A DNA stretch of 64,000 nucleotides from Thereva unica (lineage: Eukaryota; Arthropoda; Insecta; Diptera; Therevidae), in the NCBI GenBank assembly GCA_949987705.1, contig OX465284.1, forward strand, positions 71,099,470 through 71,163,469, in the 5' to 3' direction. Positions within the stretch are counted from its first letter, which is position 1, and each line of letters opens with the position of its first letter. A program made the translations under genes and the position numbers. The notes beneath the pieces were generated by a model. It did no database searches and was not told the DNA's origin. It saw only the letters and a list, made by a program, of their open reading frames with translations. Positions 45,128-56,424 of the stretch are shown here, piece by piece.

Positions 45128-47865
45128 ATGGATTTAATTATTAAGGAATACGGACCTCCCGTCTCCTTCAAAAGTTTATCCGTTCATGAACTTGACGATT
45201 TAGGTAAATACTAGTGATTTTTTACATTTTTTAGTACTCGATAAAATTTTTCATTATTTAAATTTTTAGAAATTGAACTACCTCACATCGAAGGTACTGG
45301 AGAACGCGGTTTGCAAGTAGCTGATTCTGATCGCGAAACATCGGGTGATTTTCATTAATGGAAAATATTAAGGGGAGGTCCAAACCAAAAATGGTGAATA
45401 TTGAGAAAAAATTTGAAATTTTTTTATTGCAGTTTCGGATAGCTTGATTCTTCAATTATACAGTGGCAAAAGAAAAAATTTGATAGAATCATTACAGATA
45501 TTGTGTTTCAACAATTTGTCCGACGGTGCGTACTGTTTTACTAAGCGTTTGGCTCAGCGCCTCTCTCTTTGTACGCAGCTAGCTTGAATTGTCATTGTTA
45601 TGTTTTCAAGATACGCAAAATATCCAAAAATTGTGCAATTCGGTTAGAAATTGCAGATTTTATCCTTTTTGATTGGACCTCCTTACTTGTTACGAATTTG
45701 TTTTGACTTTCTAAAATTTATTCAAGGTTCGGCGAGTGAAAATCCGTCGGACGATGCCAGACCGAAACGACGCAAGAAAAAAGTACTGCAACAGAAAAAC
45801 GCCAAAAACGGCGGAATCGTGGCAAGTCTTACGTTACTGCCCAAAACAAAAAAGTTGATAAACGCAGATGCGAAAAATTAAAAGATTGCAAACGGCGGTG
45901 CAACGTAAGTATTACGAGAGGTGATCAGAAACTCAATTTCAACAAGCATTGGAATCAAGGAAGTTACCTGAAAAGAAAGGCTAACATGAGAAATCTCGTT
46001 GATGTATGCTCTAAACACCGGTGCCGCAGCAAAGATGGGAATGATTCTAAAAAAATTCGAAGATACACGGTGAAATACTCTCTAGAAACTGAATCGGACA
46101 AGGTGCAAGTCTGTCAGCGCTGTTTCTTAGCTACTCTGGGTGAAACAAAAGCTTTTGTGGAAAATTTAGCCAAGCAAATTTGGGAGAATACAGAAGGTTT
46201 ACCTGATCAAGAGAGACGAGGAAAACGAATTCCAGTGAACAAACTGTCAGACGAAAAAGCGGCTGAAGTTCGGGCTCATATTGCCAAATTTCCAGCTTAC
46301 GAGAGTCATTACGGACGGTCTCACAGCTCCAAAAAATACTTGCCCTCTGATTTGAGCATCTCCAAAATGTACAAGCTGTACGTCGCCGAATGTGAATCGC
46401 CAGTTGGCGAAACTAGGTATCGCGAAATTTTTACCGGCACAGGAATCAAATTCAAGCCACCACAAGTGTGACTTATTTGCGGTGCAATTGAAGTATGAGG
46501 CGGACGAAGATCGGAAGAAAGAAGTGCTGGAGTTGAGAAAAAATCATCTCGACGACGTGGACTCGGCATTCGAAGTGAAAGCGAAAGACAAACGCGCAGC
46601 GAAAGATTCAAATGGGTCTATGATTATGTGCTCCTTCGACTTGCAGCAATGCCTACGAACTCCTTCGCTTAGTACGTCCATCGCGTTTTATAAAAGAGCC
46701 TTGTGGACCTACAATCTGACCGTCAACAACAACACGATGTCTGAAACGACATGTTACATGTGGAATGAAACTGTTTCTAAACGAGGAAGCAACGAAATAA
46801 CTTCTTGTATTTATAAGTTCCTCGGGACAGTGAGTGTGGATCGCGTTGTTCTGTTTTCCGATTCGTGCTATGGACAAAACAAAAACAAAACCATGATGGG
46901 TATGTTATCCATAAGCGTCGCGAACCACCCCACCTTGAAAATAGTTGATCACAAATTTTTAGAGCCTGGGCACACGCACATGGAATGTGACACCGATCAT
47001 TCAGTGATCGAGCGAGCTAAGAAACGGACAAACAAAGAAATTCACTGGCCAGACGATTGGTACCAGTTTGTACACGATGCGAAGAGTTCCAATCCTTTCC
47101 GAGTTGTTGTCTTGGACCAGTCTGATATTTTCAGCTATGACGAACTTTTCAAAGGCACTTTGGTTGTCCCAAAACGCTGCCAGGAAAACGCACCTTTCAA
47201 AATCAGCGATGTAAAGTGGCTCAGATATGTAAAGGAAGAATAGGGTATTGTTAGATATAACAATACCCTCTCTGAAGACGACCCCTTTTTTCACACTGCA
47301 TCTCCGGGAAGAACCTAACGCAAAGTTAGATGATCACCTAGTTCCATGTAATCACAGTACCCTTCCAATTACTAAAAAAAAGAAAAAAGATTTAGTTAGC
47401 TTGTTACCACTTTTGCGAGAGGACGTGCACTGTTTTTACGAAAATATACCCCAAATATACAAGGCGACTGAGGTGAATATAGATCCTGATCTTGAGTTTC
47501 TCGATTCGCGAGGTGATTTAGACGAAAGCGCGACTACCGTTGGCGAGCAGCCGACCAGAACAAACCAGAGTAAAAGTGTGACCAGAAAGGTAAACGCCAA
47601 GGTTACGAAATCGAACAAAAGCACTTCAAGTTTGAGCGCAGACCGACAAAAACCCAAAAGAAAAAGATCGTCGAAAAAAGGGCGCGAGAGGAAAGGCAGT
47701 GGTGATGAGCAGTCTGGCGAAGATGCTGCACAGGATCCGGAACCGCGTCGAAAGATGAGAAAGAAAATCGTGAGCTGCAAATCGAAAAACACTGTGAATA
47801 GTCAACCGAACGATGAAACCTCAGTCACAAGAAAATCTGTAAGGTTGCAACAGAAAAAAAAGTAG
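45128..47865 (+). pseudogene. QNKN-2 transposase-like gene, spliced, frameshifted
   Basis: Model: exon 1 45128-45203 (MDLIIKEYGPPVSF..), exon 2 45270-45344 and exon 3 from 45727. The splices GT..AG keep one frame through GSASENPSDDARPKRRKKK. Near 45815 a frameshift leads to RRNRGKSYVTAQNKKVDKRR and CEKLKDCKRRC (Cys-rich, as in QNKN-1). Then follow VQVCQRCFLATLG and YESHYGRSHSSKKYLPSDLS. A second frameshift near 46465 leads to MCSFDLQQCLRTPS, FYKRALWTYNLTV, VVLFSDSCYGQNKNKTMMGM, KFLEPGHTHMECDTDHSVIE and a TAG at 47241. A downstream part (about 47260-47865) holds the rest of the conserved end (ITKKKKKDLVSLLPLLREDV) and a Lys/Arg-rich tail (PKRKRSSKKGRERKG). Asp of FDLQ, Asp of SDSC and the IE glutamate are candidate catalytic residues, by inference. 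A nuclear DNA-binding role is likely but not shown. Confidence 0.7.
47242..47269. repeat. 12-bp perfect hairpin at the transposase stop codon
   Basis: AGGGTATTGTTA and TAACAATACCCT flank a 4-base loop (GATA). The first bases form the TAG stop that ends the main transposase frame; conserved family sequence resumes after the hairpin in other frames, so it may be a small insertion that broke the gene. Confidence 0.75.
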
Positions 47866-48236
47866 TTGTACTCCATCAAAGCAGCCATTGAAGACTCGAA
47901 AACATAAAAAGATGTCAATTTATGATATATTCAGCCTACGATTTGTTAAATATAATGTTATAAATAAATTATATTTGAATTTGAGTTGAATCTTCTAATT
48001 AAATTAAAAATTTCGTGGAGTTGCCTTGTTTTTCCCCAAATGGTATGGAGTTGCCTTGTTATTTCCCAAAATGCATCATTTACGCGGTTTTTTGTTTCTC
48101 AATAACTCGGAAATGATGTGCAATATTAAAATTTCGCTCTGATAGAATGATAGTGAATCAAAAAACATTCCTTTTTTAGGGGTTTTTCAATTTTCCAAAA
48201 AAAATGGAGTTACCTGATTCTTCCGCGCGACCACAG

Positions 48237-49061
48237 ATTTAAAAGAAACGTTATCTTTATTACGACTATCAAGCGATCCAAAGTGGAAGAGGTCCTTGCG
48301 ACTACTGTGGCCTCCTAATTTTCAAGTTTACTTAGACGTGTAGCCGTTAGTTAAGATTAAGAGTCCGGTTAAGCCGGGTTTTACATAAGTGTAAGTTAGT
48401 AAGTGAGTTAACGCAGTGGTTTCCAAACTTTATGATACTGCGGCCAACTGATACATAAAAATCCCTTGTGGATCCCCAATAAAATAAGTAAATTTGCATA
48501 CTAGGTGGGGTGCGCCTTCTAGAGCTTCGGTATTTCAATATTCAATAACTCCAACAGTTCTTGCCGATTTAGACAAATGAGCAATATTTATTTAAGATAT
48601 CCTCTTTAGTTTTTGAATATAATGTCGATTAAATGACCTCCATTCGATACGCAAAAAGCAGATTTTTTCGGGCGTTATAGCAGCTACTTCGGCTCGTAGG
48701 TTAGCTTTGAGTTCGTCAGTGATCTTCGGCTTGCTGTAATTGCGGTTTGTCTTGTGTTGTTGAAAAAAGGTTTGTCAGATCCTTTTCACGCGTTTTCGGT
48801 CTCACGAAGTGCACCAACATCCAACGATAGGGTTCGTCATGGAGAGTTTCTCGAACTTTCAAGTAACAGCGACGATGACAGTGACTTGCTCGTCATGAAG
48901 TTCCCAAAATTCGATAGTTTCGTTTATTGACTCAACCAAATAGTCTAAAATGAACTTCGTTCGTCATCAAATCCGGTTCGGCAATGATCATTCTCTTGCA
49001 ACGGCGTTTCCGTATTACAATCGTTAGGGCCTTTTTCGTTGACAACAATCATTGAGTAAGC
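48237..49061. other. Mostly unassigned; mariner-like C-terminal remnant (minus) at 48630-48765
   Basis: On the minus strand about 48765-48630 reads HKTNRNYSKPKITDELKANL and RAEVAAITPEKI. This resembles the C-terminal I.DEL+A.I..E+A.I.PE.L segment of insect mariner-related transposases. Only about 40 residues are seen, so the call is weak. The rest is AT-rich and unassigned. Confidence 0.4.
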
Positions 49062-49073
49062 TGCACTATGTAT

Positions 49074-49234
49074 CATCATCATTTCATTGTGCTCCTTTAA
49101 TCCCTCATGGGACATAGGGCGGAAACAGTTGCCCTCCAGCGGACTCTGTTTTGCGCGACAGCTCTCAGCTCCGACCAGGATCTCCCAGTTGTTGCGGCTT
49201 CTGCTAGTAGGGTTCTCCTCCACGTTGTCCTAGG
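49074..49234 (-). mobile_element. 5'-truncated RTE-like copy (161 bp) with 12-bp target duplication
   Basis: On the minus strand it encodes RTTWRRTLLAEAATTGRSWS and RVRWRATVSALCPMRD, as the end of the RTE-like ORF at 1865 does, followed by the same short 3' UTR and an (ATG)n-type tail. The direct repeat TGCACTATGTAT lies at 49062-49073 and 49235-49246. Few differences from the copy at 1865 are visible, so it is a fairly recent insertion. Confidence 0.9.
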
Positions 49235-49246
49235 TGCACTATGTAT

Positions 49247-50052
49247 GGAAGAGATAATAATCCTCCTTAGAATCGTTCCACTCACATTTAGCTCCTGATA
49301 TCGGCGGCAATACAACACAAGATCATCAACAATCTCTATTACTGCTTTAACAAATTCATTGGCTATAGACCCGCACTAAAAAAAAATTCTTCACCAAACT
49401 ATGAATTGTGCTGTCTGAAGGCGCCGAATTTCTCCCTTATTTTTTACTATGAGCACGCACAGTTTTCACAATTAAATGATTGTTTTCAATGTAAAGCGCT
49501 ACAATTTCAACGAGTTTTTCGTGTGAATATACTCATAGTTAAAATGGGACAGAATGACGTTTTAGAATCAGGCACATTTGTCGAAATCGGTCTAGATGGC
49601 GATGAGATACATAATAAAACACACAATACAACACAATAAACGACACAATAAAATTTAAGTCATCCGCGCCCCCCTTCGAGCTACAAGCGCCCACCAGTTT
49701 GGAAGCCGCTGAGTTAACGTCAGGAAAAAGGTTTTTGTATATACAACGAATACTCATTACCGGAGTTATATGACAAACCGAACGCAAACCGAACTTAACT
49801 CGATCTGAGTTTGCATTTTAAGTCGATTGTTATATGACATACTGAACATGGATTTTTAGTTGTCATTTCGGTTTAGTTAAATGTCAGTTCGGATGAAAAT
49901 AAATATATAAGTGTATTTTTTCGTAAAAATGGATAATTTTTTATATGAAATGAATGAAATTACAATAATCCAACAGAAAATTTTTTCACCTTGTTGAAGC
50001 TATCTCATTCAAATTTCAATAAAAGAAAATTAAGACTTAGAAGAAGAATGTA
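49247..50052. other. No gene recognised
   Basis: AT-rich. The stretch 49.76-49.9 kb contains several diverged copies of ATATGACA..ACCGAAC, which may mark a terminal or subterminal part of a DNA element. No counterpart was found downstream of the HARBI1-like gene. Confidence 0.4.
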
Positions 50053-50511
50053 TTTTTTTTATGTGACAGACTAGAGGCTTAGGGAAAGTCCCTTTGTACT
50101 ACCGACAATCTATTTTTTCGTATAGAGTGAATGTTCAACAGCGGCTCTAGCCGGAAGATAGAGAGAAGAGAAGGAAGTAACTGTCACAACCGAGCCGCGA
50201 TATTTTATTCCACCTACTCACAACCATTTCGCGACTCTGACATCATCGGGGCGTCGCGTCGATAACAACTCGCTGGAGTGTTATGCCTCCTGAAACGAGT
50301 TGAATCTTATCAACCAACCGATGGCATGCGCTTGGTGGAGCGGGGGAGGACTAGGGAAGGCTATGACAGGGGAATTAGGAATGTAAAGAGGGAAGAAGAA
50401 AGAAGGAAAGTTAGGTGGGAAAGGCGAAGGACCGTGGCTCCGCCGGGATTCGAACCAGGGACCTCTGGGGATAGCAGTCAGGCGCCTTACCTCTAGACTA
50501 CCGAGGCCCCC
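50053..50511 (-). mobile_element. tRNA-derived SINE, copy B (about 459 bp)
   Basis: The same family as copy A at 33554-34022 and in the same orientation. The tRNA-like head is at the right with a B box GGTTCGAATCC (50446-50457). The body has matching GACTCTGACATCATCGGGGC and CGATGGCATGCGCTTGGTGG segments, and a T run at the left is the tail. Flanks GAATGTA and GAATTTA may be a worn target duplication. It lies directly upstream of the HARBI1-like ORF. Confidence 0.85.
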
Positions 50512-50521
50512 TGAGGAATTT

Positions 50522-51781
50522 ATGAAACAAAAACATATATTAATAAACATTTATTTTGAAAGTTTACCTGTTCCGAGAGTAAGAACAATTTGGAAAAAAG
50601 AAAGGAGTAGTGATTGGTGGACACGTATAGTTCAAAATTGTTTTGAAGAAAGTGATTTCATACAAAATTTCCGTATGTCTAGGCAAACGTATTTGAAAAT
50701 TTGCAATGAGCTAGATGCTGTATTGAAGCCTTCAGAAAATGATGTGAGAGAACCCATACCAGTAGCTAAAATAGTTGCTATAGCATTATATAAGCTAGCA
50801 TGTTGTGCAGAAGATAGAGTAGTTGCTAATCAGTTCGGCAGTCATCGATGTACTACGAGGAAATGCTTATTAAGGTTTCTAAATGCAGTTAATCAAGTTC
50901 TTTTAAAGAAATGGATTACATTCTCAACGGCAGAGGAATGTAGAGAATTAAGTATACATTTTAAGGGAAGAAGCAACATACCTAACATTATAGGGGCAAT
51001 CGACGGGTGTCACATTCCTATAACCGCACCAACAGAAGGCTACAGCGATTTCACCAACAGAAAAGGCTGGACATCCGTTGTACTGCAAGGAATTGTAGAT
51101 TGCAATTACAGGTACTTATAATTATTATTATATTAGTCATCTAAACAAAAACTCTTATACATATGTTACTTAACAGGTTTCGTGATATTGTATGCAAGCA
51201 TCCAGAGAGCAGACATGATGCAACTATTTTAAAAGATTCAGCATTTTACATGAACATAAGTGAAATCATGCCAAAGGTAATAAAGTTTCGAAATTTTTGG
51301 AAATAACATTTGTTTTATGAAATATTTTAGGATACTGTTGAAATTGATGGTAATAATGTTCCTTACTGCATTGTCGGTGATCCTGCCTATCCACTAGAAA
51401 AGTGCATTTTGAAAAATTATCCACGTGGCTGTAGCAAGAGCAACAATCCTTTAATGTTCACGCAAATAAGGCCAGAATTGTGGTAGAGAACGCATTCGGG
51501 AGATTAAAAGGACGGTGGAGAATATTATCAAAAAAATGGATATGCATTATTCTTTAGTTCCTTACGTAGTTGCAACTTGTTGTGTTTTACATAACATAGT
51601 AGAATCTGAAAAGGATCCATTTCAAATTTCATGGATTAATGAAGTAAATGAAATTGAAGAAAACTTTCCGCAACCTGCACAAAGGGAAACCAGTGGACGT
51701 AATTCTGACGGACAAGTTCGTGATATATTATGCCATTATTTAAGTACAAATTTTCTTCTGTTAGAACAAAATAATATTTAA
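50522..51781 (+). pseudogene. PIF/Harbinger transposase (HARBI1-like), two introns, one frameshift
   Basis: Exon 1 (50522-51111) carries ENFRMSR-like IQNFRMSRQTYLKICNELD, PIPVAKIVAIALYKLACCAE, VANQFGSH and the first catalytic Asp in IGAIDGCHIPI, then NRKGWTSVVLQGIVDCN. Intron 1 is 51112-51177. Exon 2 (51178-51276) reads FRDIVCKHPESRHDATILKD. Intron 2 is 51277-51330. Exon 3 has the second Asp (CIVGDPAYPLEKCIL). A frameshift near 51450 leads to VHANKARIVVENAFGRLKGR (catalytic Glu) and VVATCCVLHNIVE. All three DDE residues survive. The encoded nuclease would excise and insert elements at 3-bp sites. The Myb/SANT-like partner gene and the terminal repeats of the element were not found, so the copy is probably partial. 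Confidence 0.85.
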
Positions 51782-54700
51782 AAATAAAAACAAAAATATT
51801 TTCCATATTATTTTTTAATAATACTTTTCGTATTAAATTAATAAAAATTTAAAAAAAATTATAACATTTTTTCTTAAAACAATATATAAAATAAAAACTA
51901 ACTTCTTTCTTCAAAATAAAATAAAAAAGTCTATTCTTCGACAGTTATTGCTAATATCACAATATAGGCAACGAGGTTTTTAGGCACTATTTTAATCGCT
52001 GTTGCTGGGATCAAAAATAATAGCCTCGTTGCTATTATTATTATTATTGTAGCACAAGAAGAAATTTCTTGAGTCCTCCAGCATCTTCTTAGTCGAGGTG
52101 AGGTGTCGAAGAACCTGAAAGACTGATTGCCTAACATTATTCAATATTCCTAGTAAAATTTTGAAAGAGGTAATACATTTCTACTGGTTTTGAAAGAGTC
52201 TATGAAGGCGCAAGAGAACTCTAGCCACACAAAGGATGGTCGGCGCAAGTAATATTAGAGCTGAGACGGAACTTATTTTTGTCGAGGTTAAATTTGCCAC
52301 GATATTTTTGGCCCCAAGTAGGACAGAATATGACGTCCCGCCATTGTTCTTGTTTTGATCGAAGTGGGCAAATTGGTCGTAAAAATAATGCAGGTCTCCA
52401 GTGCGCTCCAGAGACAGGTTCCTGCTTTGTTAGATAGTTTGCTATTTCGTTTCCATCTGTTTTCGGGCCTTTTCGTGAACGTCAAAGAAACAGAGCAACT
52501 GAGCAACAACGCATCGGCAACGAAGCAGCGCATACCTACTTCTTTTCTCGTACGTATGCGATACATCAATACGTTCCTATACGCCAAATTTTTAATAGGA
52601 CAGAAAACGAAATATACAAAAGAAGAAGCATTATAAACAGCTGAAGCCAACATTCGTACTTAGCAAAGAAAACTTGCATCCACTACTCAAACGCAAACAT
52701 TCGAAACTGGCTGCGCTGTTGCTTTGATTGTTGCGCAACAAACTTGAATCTCGTACGTTTCCGCACGAATGACTTTGGATCATTTGCGTTTATGAACTCT
52801 TTGCATCGTTGCAAAGCGTACGTATGCATTTACGAAAAAGTCCTTCCTTCTGTTCCGGGAACCAAGACGAGAATTACGTTATGCATTCTACCGATCAATA
52901 TTACTCAGATCAGCATGGCTCTACTAGCTTTGATCTCCTCAACATCGAGCTTACAGTTTTTTTAGAGGCTTGGCTATCTCTAAAAATTCCAATGATATAT
53001 TCTTGTGTAGAGTCGAGGTTCGCTGTCTGGCAGGTCGCCAGTACCTCCGATTGAAAGTTACTAGGATGCAGCTAAATACTAAAACTTTTACCAGTTTTTT
53101 CTACTCGCGATCAAGTAGCAATAATTTTTCCTCAGCGGATAACTTAGTGCATTCCTTATGAGGCAAGGTGTTATGTGTCCTTTGTTGGCCCTAAAGGGCA
53201 ATCCACAAAGCGTCTACATGTGTCAGCGGGGCTAGCGTCATAGGGTTCCATCTGTACCTGGGTAGTAACTTAGGGATTATTCATAATAAGAAAATTTCAA
53301 AACCTTGCGCCATAAAACATGTTTAGTTCCTATCAATACAAATGAAGAGATTAGCCAATGTAATTTTACCCATTTTTTAAAGTTGCATCACTTAAGTCTT
53401 CAATTTCACCTGAGCACCAGAAAAAAACCACAAAAATTCCACTAAACTCTCTTCTAATGCACCGCAGATTAGATACCCCATAACCGTTCGGAGATAAAAT
53501 TTCCAAAATCACGGAGAAACCTAAGCTCTTAATGGGAGGGATTAGATCAAATTAATTGCCCAATGGCTGCATGATTTGATTGGATTAGAAACTCGCTCAG
53601 ACGAGATCCGCGCTGCCACATCCACAGTAGGGGCTATGCTACACCTGGGCCCTTTGTAGTTTTCGGCATGCGTTCTAAGATCGCGAGTGGATCATGTTTA
53701 AAGCCACAACGCCGAAGTCGATTTGGTGGAAAGAGTTTCTGGGAAACTACCTTCAACAAAACCGATCAACTCGAAAAAAATATCTCTCGAAGATTGGATA
53801 TTCACCGCTGAAGACCGACGGCGTTCAGGAATGACTCGGCTCTAATCTGTTTTAATATTTTCATAGTCGAGATGCCTCTAGGATGCGACAGATTTTTGAT
53901 TTATGGCCTTGATCTTGTGGGATTTGTTGGAACTGGTCTTCCTTGGGTGACTGACTGCGTCGACGGGGACCACCTTCGAAGACGTTGACACCAGGTGCTT
54001 TTATCAATAAACAAATTTATCAAAACGATTTTTTTTGTCACTATTAGTTTAATTTTCGTTTTTACAGATTTTCGTTTTGATAAAGAAATTTTTGTGTAAT
54101 GGATTTGATATTTATGAGTTCGGGTTTTATGTTGCAGTCGTTGCTTCTACTTCAGCGGCCTTACTGAAGATATTCTTAAGAAGCAATTCTAATTAGCATT
54201 GATAGCATTTTGTAAGACTTTATCGACTCGGTGTATTTCAGAGAATATTTAACGAGGAACTGATAATAATACAAAATACCGGCCTTGCTGCTGTTTTTAA
54301 GCTGGGCAGTCAGGAAGTTTGGGTGCTTATAGAGAAAATAATTTTACTGTTTTGACAGTCAATCAACACGTATAAAATGTTCAATTTTAAAATGAAGAAC
54401 ACTTAGAAAAATGATGCAACAATGGCAATGAAATGGATCGACTCATATTGATCGAATTTCAACAAAAGGGGAATAGTTCAATGTACTGTGGTTGCAGCAG
54501 ATCGACATACATAAATAATAATAATTGAAAATAAAAAAAAATAAACGAAAAATATTTAAAACTCAAAAACCAAAACCAAAGGCGGAAGAAAAAAGGAACT
54601 AAAGGGAGAATTTTTCCCTAACTGAACGAAATTTTTCAAAAACATGCATATTTGGTAAGTAAACCGAAAGCAATAGATATAGTGACCGAAGTCAATTGTA

Positions 54701-56424
54701 ACGAGCTTTGAAATACGCAACCTTTTCAAAAATGGTTCCGTTGAACTTGTAAGTTGAAACCAGGGAGACGACAGATATAGAGAGCTAAAGATATTATAAT
54801 CATAAGACTTGATCTAGATCGAATTCCAAATTTTAGAAATTCCAGATAGTCTGGATGATTCAGCAAACCATACGCCCCGCAGACTTGGTTGCAAAAGAGC
54901 GTTATTTGGATCAAATGAGCTAATACGAACCTCTTCACATAGGTCAATTGATCATAACACACAGGCTTGACTGAAAGGGTGAAAGATAAGCTTGGACCGC
55001 AAGATTCCAGAGGCTTTTTCACGAGATAGACCGAATCCTAATCCCCATCAATTCCGACAAAGGATCCAGCGTCCCAGAGAATGGCAAAAATAAAGAAAAA
55101 CAAAGGTAAAAGAATCGAGTTAAACTTAATCTAAATACTCACCTATTCCAAGGAAGGAAGGAATAGGTCAACATATCGAAGGCTCCACATACAACGCGGT
55201 AGGTATATGGACTATCAGAGATTTACAAAGCTATAAACTGAATTTGAGTGCTTTCCGCAAAAAAGAAAAAGTTATTTTGACCAAAAGGGATAACTATTAC
55301 CGAATGTAAATACTTACGAATTTCAAGAAAAGCTTGCTAATCAATTGTTTCATATGGTACAGCAGCTACTGTCATAAACTACCTGGTTCCCTATAGAACT
55401 CAAACTATCGCGAACTCCAAAACTAAGCTCCAAACACTTGATTGCCGAAATAGCAGAGAAAGAGAGACCGAATAAGATACACGGAGGATACAAAACTTCA
55501 CCCCCTCACAACACTTCGAGAACTAGACCGATACTACCAAAAACCTAGCTTGTGCGCCATTTTGATACCACGAACTCATGTACCAACTTTTTCGTTTATC
55601 TCCCGTGGCTACGCTAAGCGATGTTGTGGCCGTGGTGGTGATTGCGACAATTCTTGCAATTGCTCTTTAGGGTCTGTTTAGGACGCTCAATTTTCTTCAT
55701 TTGTTATAAGTACGCCAAATCGACCGTAGCTCATCGTCCTATTGGCTTTCAGGATCATCGGTTCCTCTACTTGGAAGATGTTTTAAAGCCATCGGTGAAT
55801 ATCCATATATTAAACTTCTTTAAGACGAAGATGTCTGTTTCTCCACACCCTTCTTTAGGATATATTGATAGCAGGTCAATCTAGGAGGAAAGTAGTCTGT
55901 GGTTTATGCAAACACACCCACGGATAGCAGGTAATAAATGCTGCTATGAGGTCATAGCCCGGATTATCCCAGTCTCAAAGTACTGTACGTGTTCACGAGT
56001 GTGAAGTGAAGGTAAGTAGGGGGCAGGTCCAAGAGCCCATCAAGACCCCTGATGTTCAGTTGTTGCTATACTTTGAACCCTCCTTGAATTCTAGGTCCTG
56101 TTAAGCGAGCTATTAATGAACATTCTCCAAATCACAGCTGTGTATGTACATCCCCAGGGTCATTGGCTTGAAACCACATGTCTTGCAGAAGGTATTTTTA
56201 TAGGAGTAGATACCGGCACGCAGGGTTATTTTACCTTATCCTCGATGTTCGACTTTCAGTTAAGTTTTTGGCTCAGGATTAGGCATAGAAATTTCACCTT
56301 GGAGGATGGAGTAAGGATATGCCCTTGTAACTTGGGTAGATTTAAACTGCAACAGCAACCTTCCCCTCGTTCAAGTGGTTGATATGGAAACGCACAAATA
56401 GTTAAATCAAAACAAAAATACGCC
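51782..56424. other. No gene recognised
   Basis: Very AT-rich to 51.93 kb, then mixed composition. Open frames up to 121 residues (for example 52288-52653, minus) are unlike any family I know. I found no tRNA or terminal-repeat pair. This is the longest unexplained stretch in the window. Confidence 0.35.

Larger units (their letters stand above)
44521..48236 (+). mobile_element. QNKN-2: DNA transposon with 36-bp TIRs and 4-bp target duplication
   Basis: The ends are perfect inverted repeats of 36 bp beginning CTGTGGTCGCGCGGAAGAAT. A 4-bp duplication ATTT sits at 44517-44520 and 48237-48240. The length is 3,716 bp. Short subterminal repeats of the type TGGAGTT[AG]CCT[GT] occur inside both ends (44542 inverted, 44751, 48016, 48046, 48205) and could be transposase-binding sites. 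One spliced gene occupies the middle, and an AATAAA lies near 47963. The 4-bp duplication is unlike Tc1/mariner (2), Harbinger (3) and hAT (8). I do not assign a superfamily; Sola elements are one group said to make 4-bp duplications and should be compared first. Confidence 0.85.

Noticed and set aside
52288..52653. Myb/SANT or MADF partner gene of the Harbinger element on the minus strand
   Set aside because: No tryptophan-spaced helix pattern or other motif supports it.
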